This document shows, in pieces, positions 1-5,871 of a stretch of 9,907 bases of DNA (the stretch's first letter is position 1; the number at the start of each line of letters is the position of its first letter). This DNA is from an uncultured Lachnospiraceae bacterium. GTDB taxonomy: Bacteria; Bacillota; Clostridia; Lachnospirales; Lachnospiraceae. Below the pieces are notes generated by a model. The model ran no database searches and was not told the origin of the DNA. It saw only the letters and a program-made list of their open reading frames with translations. Where the stretch lies: NCBI GenBank assembly GCA_902773445.1, contig CACYEU010000233.1, positions 1 through 9,907 of the forward strand, in the 5' to 3' direction. The position numbers were made by a program, and so were the translations under genes.

Positions 1-18
1 GATTGCACATCTGGCCAC
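1..18 (-). CDS. rpmB: Probable 50S ribosomal protein L28, N-terminus only
   Basis: Only the first six codons lie in the window. They read GTG then Ala-Arg-Cys-Ala-Ile, matching the start of clostridial L28 proteins, many of which begin Met-Ala-(Arg/Lys)-Cys-Ala-Ile or similar. L28 is a small protein of the large ribosomal subunit. A strong ribosome binding site (AGGAGGTG, complement of 25-32) sits six bases before the GTG, and a promoter lies further upstream at 74-102, so a gene clearly starts here. Context supports the identity: in Firmicutes such as Bacillus subtilis, rpmB lies near and divergent from the Asp23-like gene, the DAK2/FakA gene and recG, all present on the plus strand here. 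Six residues cannot prove identity. The start itself is well supported; the name rests mainly on neighbourhood. Confidence 0.68.
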
Positions 19-73
19 GTTAAACACCTCCTAACTCCCGGTAAAATGACCTCTTATTCGTCACAACGCCAAT

Positions 74-102
74 ATTTTATCAGAAAACATCAGGCGATGC
101 AA
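74..102 (-). promoter_or_regulatory. Probable sigma-A type promoter for rpmB
   Basis: On the minus strand, TTGCAT (complement of 97-102) is followed after exactly 17 bases by TAAAAT (complement of 74-79). The bases TGA directly before the -10 box make an extended -10 element (TGN). The -35 matches the consensus at three of six positions and the -10 at five of six. The predicted start near base 67 would give a leader of about 50 bases before the GTG at 18. The -35 box begins only a few bases after the stop codon of the upstream ACT gene, so rpmB can be transcribed separately from that unit. Confidence 0.62.
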
Positions 103-105
103 GAA

Positions 106-543
106 TTATTTTAACATACCTGAAAATTCTTCATCTGTCAGAGGATGATATCCTTTTTCATGCAGCGCGCGTTCTGCGCCTTCAATATCGGAGACTTTGG
201 CAATCAGATATGCCTTGTTGGATGCGCGGAGCAGAGCAGCGTAGAAGTATTCGATATTGATCCCGGCATCGCTCAATACTTCAAGCATTGCAACCAGCGC
301 GCCCGGAGTGTCATCCAGCTCCATGACAAGAACATCGGTCGCCTTTGCGATATATTCTTCTTCACCGAGAATCTTTAATGTCTGGTCGACATCGTCCGTG
401 ATCAGACGCATGATGCCGAACTCCTGTGTCTCTGCGACATTCAGTGCGCGCATATCAATATTGTGTTTGCGCAGAGTGCGGCAGAATTCCATCAAGGAAC
501 CGGGCTGATTCTCAAGAAATACTGATAATTGTTTGACTGACAT
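106..543 (-). CDS. Tandem ACT-domain protein, paaK-associated
   Basis: This 145-residue protein consists of two ACT domains and nothing else. The first spans roughly residues 4-65 with the ligand-loop motif Asn-Gln-Pro-Gly-Ser-Leu at 12-17. The second spans roughly 70-140 with Asp-Thr-Pro-Gly-Ala-Leu at 78-83. ACT domains bind small ligands, usually amino acids, at dimer interfaces. Small stand-alone tandem-ACT proteins are often encoded beside phenylacetate-CoA ligase genes in anaerobic bacteria and archaea, sometimes near indolepyruvate:ferredoxin oxidoreductase genes, and are sometimes loosely labelled as amino-acid-binding or acetolactate synthase regulatory proteins. Here it lies 18 bases downstream of paaK on the same strand, with a GGAAAGGAAAG ribosome binding site, so the two are almost certainly co-transcribed. 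I infer that it senses an amino acid, plausibly aromatic or branched, and modulates the ligase or a related pathway. No catalytic residues or membrane segments are visible. Confidence 0.88.
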   Translation of the reverse strand: MSVKQLSVFLENQPGSLMEFCRTLRKHNIDMRALNVAETQEFGIMRLITDDVDQTLKILGEEEYIAKATDVLVMELDDTPGALVAMLEVLSDAGINIEYFYAALLRASNKAYLIAKVSDIEGAERALHEKGYHPLTDEEFSGMLK

Positions 544-561
544 AGTTCTTTCCTTTCCTGA

Positions 562-1866
562 TCATGCGTTGTAGAGATGACGTTTATCGATAACACGGAC
601 AGCCTTGCCTTCAGAGCGCTCGATCGTCTTAGGATTGACGAGACTGACCTTTGAATAAATGCCGAGCATGCTCTTGAGAGCCGCTACCAGCTGTTTCTCA
701 TAGCGCCCGATATCGTCGAGATTATCTGAGAACATATCCGGTGTCATCTCGACACGAACTTCGAGAGTATCAGAATTGCCGGCACGGTCGACAACGAGCT
801 GATAGTTAGCCTGGTAGCCGTTGTCAAGCAGCACTTCCTCGATCTGGGACGGGAAGACATTGACGCCCTTGACAATCAGCATGTCATCGCTTCGTCCAAG
901 CGGTTTCGACATTCTGACAAATGTGCGCCCGCAGGAGCACTTTTCATGGGAGAGAATGCCGATATCACGTGTGCGGTAACGAAGCAGAGGAGAAGCTTCC
1001 TTATCAAGCGTTGTGAAGACGAGTTCACCGCGCTCACCGTCCGGTACCGGTTCAAGAGTGTTCGGATCAAGACATTCGACGATGAAGTGATCTTCATTGA
1101 CATGCATGCCCTTTTGTTCGAAGCACTCAAATGAGACTCCGGGACCGCTCATCTCAGTCAGTCCGTAAATATCAAATGCCTTGAGCCCGAGAGACTTTTC
1201 TATATCATGCCGCATCTGCTCGGTCCACGCCTCGGCGCCGAATATACCGGCTTTCAGGGAAATCTTGTCGCGCAGGCCGCGCTCATTGATCGATTCGGCA
1301 AGATAGGCCGCGTAGGACGGCGTACAGCAGATGATCGTTGTTTTCAGATCACACATAAACTGGATCTGTCTGTCCGTATTGCCCGATGACGTTGGAACTG
1401 TCAGACAGCCGACTTTATGGGAACCGCCGTTTAAGCCGGGGCCGCCGGTAAACAAGCCGTACCCGTAGGAGACTTGTACAACGTCGTCCGCAGTTCCTCC
1501 TGCAGCGACGATTGCTCTGGCACAGCAATCTTCCCAAAGTTCGATATCATGCTGAGTATAGTAGGCAATGACGCGCTTTCCTGTAGTTCCGGAGGTGCTT
1601 TGGATCCTGACGCAGTCTGTCAGCGGACATGAGAGCAGTCCGTAAGGATAATTCATGCGCAGGTCATCTTTCGACAACAGCGGGAGCTTTCTGATATCTT
1701 CGAGAGTTCTGATATCGCCCGGCTCAACACCTGTTTCTTTCATTTTCTGACGATAGTAGGGCACCTGATCATACAGACGGTTAACTGTATTGATCAGTCC
1801 TTCAGTCTGCCACGCGGTGATCTGATCACGCGAGGCTGTTTCTCTTTCAGGTTGATAGTAATTCAC
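562..1866 (-). CDS. paaK: Phenylacetate-CoA ligase (AMP-forming, PaaK family)
   Basis: A cytoplasmic adenylate-forming enzyme that joins an organic acid, typically phenylacetate or another arylacetate, to CoA using ATP. At 434 residues it has the usual family length. Visible motifs are the phosphate-binding loop Ser-Thr-Ser-Gly-Thr-Thr-Gly-Lys at 90-97, the adenylate motif Tyr-Gly-Leu-Thr-Glu at 234-238, Tyr-Arg-Thr-Arg-Asp at 297-301, a Cys-Ser-Cys-Gly-Arg segment at 310-314, the hinge region Gly-Arg-Ser-Asp-Asp with Lys-Gly-Val-Asn-Val at 324-337, and a lysine near the C-terminus (421). I chose GTG at 1866. It sits eight bases after an AAAGGA site, gives the family N-terminus (Asn-Tyr-Tyr-Gln-Pro-Glu), and a longer frame from 1917 would begin upstream of the predicted -10 box. 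ATG codons at 1887 and 1875 are less likely starts. The true substrate cannot be told from sequence; anaerobic homologues often act in aromatic amino acid breakdown. Confidence 0.9.
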   Translation of the reverse strand: MNYYQPERETASRDQITAWQTEGLINTVNRLYDQVPYYRQKMKETGVEPGDIRTLEDIRKLPLLSKDDLRMNYPYGLLSCPLTDCVRIQSTSGTTGKRVIAYYTQHDIELWEDCCARAIVAAGGTADDVVQVSYGYGLFTGGPGLNGGSHKVGCLTVPTSSGNTDRQIQFMCDLKTTIICCTPSYAAYLAESINERGLRDKISLKAGIFGAEAWTEQMRHDIEKSLGLKAFDIYGLTEMSGPGVSFECFEQKGMHVNEDHFIVECLDPNTLEPVPDGERGELVFTTLDKEASPLLRYRTRDIGILSHEKCSCGRTFVRMSKPLGRSDDMLIVKGVNVFPSQIEEVLLDNGYQANYQLVVDRAGNSDTLEVRVEMTPDMFSDNLDDIGRYEKQLVAALKSMLGIYSKVSLVNPKTIERSEGKAVRVIDKRHLYNA

Positions 1867-1874
1867 AATTGACA

Positions 1875-1880
1875 TCCTTT
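1875..1880 (-). promoter_or_regulatory. Ribosome binding site that sets the paaK start
   Basis: The minus strand reads AAAGGA here, followed by eight bases and GTG at 1866. The same box and nearly the same spacing precede the ACT gene at 1998 (AAAGGA, seven bases, ATG) and recG at 5872 (AAAGGA, seven bases, TTG). This recurring local pattern favours the GTG over the in-frame ATG at 1875, which touches the box itself. Confidence 0.7.
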
Positions 1881-1907
1881 CTTTCATCAACTTAACAATC
1901 ACAGAAA

Positions 1908-1936
1908 ATTGTAACACGCCATTATGCGATGTGCAA
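1908..1936 (-). promoter_or_regulatory. Probable sigma-A type promoter for paaK and its ACT partner
   Basis: On the minus strand, TTGCAC (complement of 1931-1936) is followed after exactly 17 bases by TACAAT (complement of 1908-1913), with TGT directly upstream of the -10 box forming an extended -10. The -10 box matches the consensus at five of six positions, the -35 at three of six. Transcription would begin near base 1901, giving a leader of about 35 bases before the GTG at 1866. The -35 hexamer is the same six base pairs that face the opposite promoter. Confidence 0.62.
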
Positions 1937-1959
1937 GTTAAACCGTCTTATGTTATAAT
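1931..1959 (+). promoter_or_regulatory. Probable sigma-A type promoter for the plus-strand unit
   Basis: A perfect TATAAT lies at 1954-1959 with TGT just before it (1951-1953), an extended -10 element. At the correct 17-base spacing the -35 position is GTGCAA (1931-1936), a poor consensus match, so recognition probably depends on the extended -10. Transcription would begin near 1966, about 32 bases before the ATG at 1998. No hairpin or riboswitch-like fold is obvious in that short leader. This appears to be the main promoter for the closely packed genes from 1998 to 9657, although promoters inside genes cannot be excluded. Confidence 0.7.
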
Positions 1960-1997
1960 CAGTATACCACAGAATCCGATATTGAAAGGAAATCCCT

Positions 1998-2270
1998 ATG
2001 AAAAAAGCGGTTATAACGGTTGTCGGCAAAGACTCAGTCGGCATTATCGCCAGGGTCTGCACCTATATGGCGGACTGTAATGTCAACATCCTTGACATTT
2101 CCCAGACAATCGTCGACGGATACTTTAATATGATGATGATCGTTGATATCACGGAAGTCGATCATGACTTTGCGGGCTTTTCCGGAAAGATTATCGAGAT
2201 CGGAGAGGAGCTGGGCATGGATATCCATTGTCAGCGTGAAGATATCTTCGAATCGATGCACCGTATTTGA
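1998..2270 (+). CDS. UPF0237 family single ACT-domain protein
   Basis: This 90-residue protein is a single ACT domain. The glycine-rich loop Gly-Lys-Asp-Ser-Val-Gly-Ile-Ile-Ala falls at 10-18, and the conserved strand around Asn-Ile-Leu-Asp-Ile-Ser-Gln with the following hydrophobic strand at 30-50. It resembles the UPF0237 group, distantly related to the glycine-cleavage regulator GcvR. Members are nearly always encoded directly upstream of a UPF0210 gene, as here with a 14-base gap. The pair is widespread in Firmicutes and archaea, and its function is unknown; a role for the ACT protein as ligand-sensing partner of the UPF0210 protein is an inference from conserved adjacency. The start is secure: AAAGGA sits seven bases before the ATG, and an extended -10 promoter lies just upstream. 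Confidence 0.92.
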   Translation: MKKAVITVVGKDSVGIIARVCTYMADCNVNILDISQTIVDGYFNMMMIVDITEVDHDFAGFSGKIIEIGEELGMDIHCQREDIFESMHRI

Positions 2271-2284
2271 AAGTTGAATGAATC

Positions 2285-3649
2285 ATGATCAATCTGTATG
2301 AAGTATCACAAACCAATCATATGATCGAATCCGAGAATCTGGATGTTCGTACGATCACGCTCGGAATCAGTCTGACCGATTGCATCAGTGATTCGATCGA
2401 TGTGCTTTGCAAGCGTATCTACGACAAGATCACGCGCCTCGGCCGTGACCTTGTCAAAACAGGCGAAGAAATCGAAAAAGAATTCGGTATTCCGGTCGTC
2501 AACAAGCGTGTTTCGGTCACCCCGATCGCTCTTGTCGGCGCATCTGCCTGTAAAGTTGAAGAAGACTATGTCAGGATCGCGAAGACGCTTGACAAAGCTG
2601 CTCAGGATATCGGAATCAATTTTATCGGCGGCTATTCGGCTCTTGTCCCGAAAGCGATGACACCGGCCGAAGAGATGTTTATTCGCTCAATTCCAAAAGC
2701 ACTGTCAGTAACCGAATGCGTCTGCAGTTCAGTAGTCGCAGGTTCGACCAGAACCGGCATCAACATGGATGCCGTCCGAGTGATGGGAAGAATCGTCCGT
2801 AAAACTGCCGAGTTAACTGCGGCAGAGGATTCGATCGGATGCGCAAAGCTTGTTGTGCTCTGCAACGCTCCGGATGACAACCCGTTCATGGCCGGTTCAT
2901 TCCTAGGCGTCACCGAAGGTGATTCTGTTATCAATGTCGGCGTCAGCGGACCGGGTGTCGTACGCCATGCTCTTGAAGGCGCGCACGGCATGAGCTTTGC
3001 CGAACTATGTGATATGATCAAAAAGACTGCTTTCAAGATCACGCGTGTCGGACAGCTCGTCGCGGGCCGTGCCTGTGAGATGCTGGATGTCCCGATGGGG
3101 ATTATCGACTTATCACTTGCTCCGACTCCTGCGGTCGGAGACAGTATCGCCGACATCCTGACTGAAATGGGACTCGAACACGCCGGTGCACCGGGCACCA
3201 CAGCCGCGCTTGCCCTGTTAAATGACCAGGTCAAGAAAGGCGGTGTTATGGCCGCTTCGTATGTCGGAGGATTAAGCGGAGCGTTTATTCCGGTCAGCGA
3301 AGATGCTTCAATGGCTCTTTCGGCGGCCAACGGAACGATTTCAATTGAAAAACTCGAGGCGATGACCTGTGTCTGTTCGGTCGGTCTCGATATGATAGCA
3401 ATTCCCGGAGATACGTCGGAAACAACACTCTCGGGAATCATGGCTGATGAAATGGCGATCGGCATGGTCAACGGCAAGACGACTGCTGTCCGCATCATAC
3501 CGGTCATCGGAAAGAAAGCAGGGGAAAGAGCTCATTTCGGAGGGCTGCTCGGCGATGCGCCGATCATACCTGTCGGAAAGGGCGACTGCAGTGAATTCAT
3601 CGGAAGAAACGGCCGCATCCCGGCACCGATTCACAGTTTTAAAAACTAG
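2285..3649 (+). CDS. UPF0210 (DUF711) PFL-like family protein
   Basis: A 454-residue cytoplasmic protein of the UPF0210 family, which has a fold related to pyruvate formate-lyase and other glycyl-radical enzymes but no established reaction. Family signatures are clear: Arg-Thr-Ile-Thr-Leu-Gly-Ile-Ser at 22-29, Val-Asn-Lys-Arg-Val-Ser-Val-Thr-Pro at 72-80, Asp-Asn-Pro-Phe-Met-Ala-Gly at 198-204, Ser-Gly-Pro-Gly-Val-Val at 221-226, Leu-Ala-Pro-Thr-Pro-Ala-Val-Gly-Asp at 278-286, and the family-typical C-terminus Pro-Ala-Pro-Ile-His-Ser-Phe-Lys-Asn. Length is normal. I see no C-terminal glycyl-radical motif of the Arg-Val-x-Gly-Tyr type and no encoded activating enzyme, so radical chemistry of that kind is unlikely. 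Two Cys-Val-Cys motifs (145-147 and 362-364) stand out. The ribosome binding site is weak (GAAAG), which suggests coupling to the upstream ACT gene. The next gene begins 12 bases after the stop. Confidence 0.92.
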   Translation: MINLYEVSQTNHMIESENLDVRTITLGISLTDCISDSIDVLCKRIYDKITRLGRDLVKTGEEIEKEFGIPVVNKRVSVTPIALVGASACKVEEDYVRIAKTLDKAAQDIGINFIGGYSALVPKAMTPAEEMFIRSIPKALSVTECVCSSVVAGSTRTGINMDAVRVMGRIVRKTAELTAAEDSIGCAKLVVLCNAPDDNPFMAGSFLGVTEGDSVINVGVSGPGVVRHALEGAHGMSFAELCDMIKKTAFKITRVGQLVAGRACEMLDVPMGIIDLSLAPTPAVGDSIADILTEMGLEHAGAPGTTAALALLNDQVKKGGVMAASYVGGLSGAFIPVSEDASMALSAANGTISIEKLEAMTCVCSVGLDMIAIPGDTSETTLSGIMADEMAIGMVNGKTTAVRIIPVIGKKAGERAHFGGLLGDAPIIPVGKGDCSEFIGRNGRIPAPIHSFKN

Positions 3650-3661
3650 GAGGTTCGCAAG

Positions 3662-4018
3662 ATGGAAGGCAAAAAGACGACTGATTTGGGTCAAATAGTC
3701 ATCAAGCCTGATACGATAGCCAGGTATGCAGGCAGCATAGCTGTCGAAAACTTTGGCATCGTCGGCATGGCAGCTGTCAGCATGAGAGACGGTATCGTCA
3801 AGCTGTTGAAGCGCGACAGTATTTCACGCGGCGTAAAAGTTAAGATCGAGGATGACTCGATTTTCATTGATATGCATGTAATCGTTGTTTATGGCATCAA
3901 CATTCCGACCGTGACTCAGAATTTGATCGAGAATGTAACTTATCAAGTTGAGAAGTTTACCGGTATGCCGATCGCGCGTTTCCGTGTGTACATTGAAGGC
4001 GTTCGCGTGATCGATTAA
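3662..4018 (+). CDS. Asp23/Gls24 family envelope stress protein (YloU-like)
   Basis: A 118-residue protein of the Asp23/Gls24 (DUF322) family, close to Bacillus YloU in size and context. Typical features are the opening Gly-Gln-Ile-Val-Ile-Lys-Pro-Asp-Thr-Ile-Ala at 10-20, Val-Lys-Val-Lys-Ile-Glu-Asp-Asp at 58-65, the strand Ile-Asp-Met-His-Val-Ile-Val-Val-Tyr-Gly at 69-78, and the Val-Tyr-Ile-Glu-Gly-Val end. There is no signal peptide or membrane segment, so any envelope association would be through partners. Family members are linked to cell-envelope stress and abundance at the membrane, but the biochemical role of the YloU branch is not known. A strong AGGAGG precedes the ATG. It sits directly upstream of the FakA-like gene, a pairing conserved across Firmicutes. 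Confidence 0.93.
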   Translation: MEGKKTTDLGQIVIKPDTIARYAGSIAVENFGIVGMAAVSMRDGIVKLLKRDSISRGVKVKIEDDSIFIDMHVIVVYGINIPTVTQNLIENVTYQVEKFTGMPIARFRVYIEGVRVID

Positions 4019-4032
4019 GGAGGAGAAACAAA

Positions 4033-5859
4033 TTGACCGTTAACCAGATCGATGTCAAGTTGATGCGCTCCCTCTTCCTGGCCGGCGCGCAGAGACTTGA
4101 AGATAATAAAGAACTAATCAATATGCTTAATGTGTTCCCTGTTCCTGACGGAGACACGGGAACCAACATGTCTATGACTTTGCAGTCCGCGGTAAACGAG
4201 ATCAGAAAGCTTGATCAGAATGCCGACATGAGCGCACTCTGCAAAGCGATCTCATCGGGATCGCTGCGCGGCGCGCGCGGAAACTCCGGAGTGATTCTTT
4301 CCCAGCTTCTCCGCGGATTCACAAGAATAATTCGTGACGAGAAGGAACCTCTTACAGCTCCTATGATCGCCGCAGCATTCGGACGCGCGTCCGAGACAGC
4401 TGACAAAGCGGTTATGAAGCCAAAAGAAGGAACGATTCTGACCGTGGCGCGGGCCATGGCAGACCGGAGTGTTGAGCTTGTCAGTCAAAAAGAAGATGCC
4501 GAAGAACAGGACATCACATCTGAACCTGACTTGGTTGCACTTCTCGCCGATGTCGTCGAAGTAGGCGTCGAGACGCTTAAGAAAACACCCGATATGCTGC
4601 CTGTCCTCAAGGAGGCCGGCGTTGTTGATTCGGGAGGTCAGGGTCTGATGGAATTTATGATCGGAGTTCTTGACAGGCTTCGCGCCGGAACAGACCAGAC
4701 AGAAGAGGAACAGGGTCCTGCGATCACGGCTCAGGAGGTCAAAGATACCGAAACACTCATCAAAAAAGAACGGACAAGAGCACCGATCTCAACTGATGAC
4801 ATCAAGTTTGGTTATTGCACGGAGTTCCTGATTCTGACAACGCTTAAGTCGACAGACGATGCCGAGCAGGTTCTGAAGGGTTATCTGTCAACGATCGGTG
4901 ATTCGATCGTCTGTGTCGGTGACGACGGCATCATCAAGATCCATGTCCATACAAATGACCCCGGTCTTGCGATTCAGAAAGCTCTGACATACGGTCAGCT
5001 TTCGAACCTTAAAATCGATAATATGCGCCTTGAGCACGAGAACACACTTGTCACTCTCGAGGAGCTTGCACAGGCTGAGTCCGAAACTGAAACTGAAGCC
5101 GTGACCGAAGAAATTACTGAAGTGACCGGTTATGAAGCTCCGGAACCGGCATCATGGTCAGCGCCGGAGCCGACATGGGCCGTCGAAGATCCCGACGAAG
5201 CAGCTGCCGGATTCATTGCAGTAGCGGCCGGAGACGGCATGGCTAAACTGTTCACTGAACTCGGAGTCGATTATGTGATCAAGGGCGGCCAGACGATGAA
5301 TCCGAGCACTGAGGATATCCTCAAAGCGATCGAATCAGTCAAAGGTGATCCGGTCTATGTATTTCCGAACAATAAGAATATTATTCTCTCGGCTAACCAG
5401 GCCTGCCAGCTGACAGAAGACAGGACTGTGATCGTTGTTCCGACAAAGACGATGCCGCAGGGTATCTCGGCAATGATCGCCTATGATCCGTCACTGTCAG
5501 GAGATGAGAACAAGGATGCGATGGCAGATGCCGCAGCCCATACAAAAACCTGTGAAGTCACATTTGCGGTCAGAACGACTAAGATCCAGGGTCATAAAAT
5601 TAAAAAAGGTGACATCATGGGACTCGATGACAACGGTATCAAGGCGTCAGGAAAGAATGTGGCTGAAGTGGTCATGAAACTGCTTGATCATGTTATCGAC
5701 GATGAATCCAGTGTTGTCAGCTTATTCTCCGGACAGGATGTTGGAGTTGAAGCGGCTCAGGAACTCGTTGAGCTGATTTCGAAACAATATCCGACTGTTG
5801 ACATCGATCTCTACGAAGGTGGGCAGCCTGTCTATTATTACATCCTGGCTGTCGACTGA
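4033..5859 (+). CDS. fakA: DAK2-domain fatty acid kinase subunit FakA-like protein (YloV)
   Basis: A 608-residue homologue of YloV/FakA, the ATP-binding half of fatty acid kinase, which phosphorylates fatty acids presented by FakB so that they can enter phospholipid synthesis. The N-terminal DhaL-type kinase domain (about 1-215) carries the metal/ATP motif Asp-Gly-Asp-Thr-Gly-Thr-Asn at 39-45, a Gly-Ala-Arg-Gly-Asn-Ser-Gly loop at 80-86 and Asp-Ser-Gly-Gly-Gln-Gly at 199-204. A middle domain (about 255-340) has Gly-Tyr-Cys-Thr-Glu-Phe at 260-265 and His-Val-His-Thr-Asn-Asp-Pro at 304-310. The C-terminal domain (about 393-608) has Gly-Gly-Gln-Thr-Met-Asn-Pro-Ser-Thr at 418-426 and Pro-Asn-Asn-Lys-Asn at 445-449. 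An acidic, proline-rich segment at about 342-392 joins the last two and makes the protein longer than the roughly 550 residues usual for the family. Start is TTG at 4033 after AGGAGG, 14 bases after the Asp23-like gene. No FakB (DegV-type) gene is in the window. Confidence 0.9.
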   Translation: MTVNQIDVKLMRSLFLAGAQRLEDNKELINMLNVFPVPDGDTGTNMSMTLQSAVNEIRKLDQNADMSALCKAISSGSLRGARGNSGVILSQLLRGFTRIIRDEKEPLTAPMIAAAFGRASETADKAVMKPKEGTILTVARAMADRSVELVSQKEDAEEQDITSEPDLVALLADVVEVGVETLKKTPDMLPVLKEAGVVDSGGQGLMEFMIGVLDRLRAGTDQTEEEQGPAITAQEVKDTETLIKKERTRAPISTDDIKFGYCTEFLILTTLKSTDDAEQVLKGYLSTIGDSIVCVGDDGIIKIHVHTNDPGLAIQKALTYGQLSNLKIDNMRLEHENTLVTLEELAQAESETETEAVTEEITEVTGYEAPEPASWSAPEPTWAVEDPDEAAAGFIAVAAGDGMAKLFTELGVDYVIKGGQTMNPSTEDILKAIESVKGDPVYVFPNNKNIILSANQACQLTEDRTVIVVPTKTMPQGISAMIAYDPSLSGDENKDAMADAAAHTKTCEVTFAVRTTKIQGHKIKKGDIMGLDDNGIKASGKNVAEVVMKLLDHVIDDESSVVSLFSGQDVGVEAAQELVELISKQYPTVDIDLYEGGQPVYYYILAVD

Positions 5860-5871
5860 AAGGATAATCAT

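Noticed and set aside
88..105. A possible small terminator for the paaK-ACT unit: CATC-GCCT-GATG followed by TTTT on the minus strand.
   Set aside because: The stem is only four pairs and overlaps the -35 region of the rpmB promoter. It is too weak to call a terminator.
1960..1997. A riboswitch or T-box in the leader of the long plus-strand unit.
   Set aside because: The predicted leader is only about 32 bases and shows no stable hairpin or conserved element, so it is too short for known amino acid-responsive leaders.
2632..3507. A 291-codon open frame on the minus strand, antisense to the UPF0210 gene.
   Set aside because: It lies wholly inside a gene whose protein matches its family from end to end. 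The translation is Ser/Ala/Pro/Thr-rich without domains, as expected of a codon-bias shadow.
2285..3649. A glycyl-radical enzyme reading of the PFL-like protein.
   Set aside because: No Arg-Val-x-Gly-Tyr type glycine loop is present at the C-terminus, the Cys pairs are Cys-x-Cys rather than adjacent Cys-Cys, and no activating enzyme is encoded nearby.
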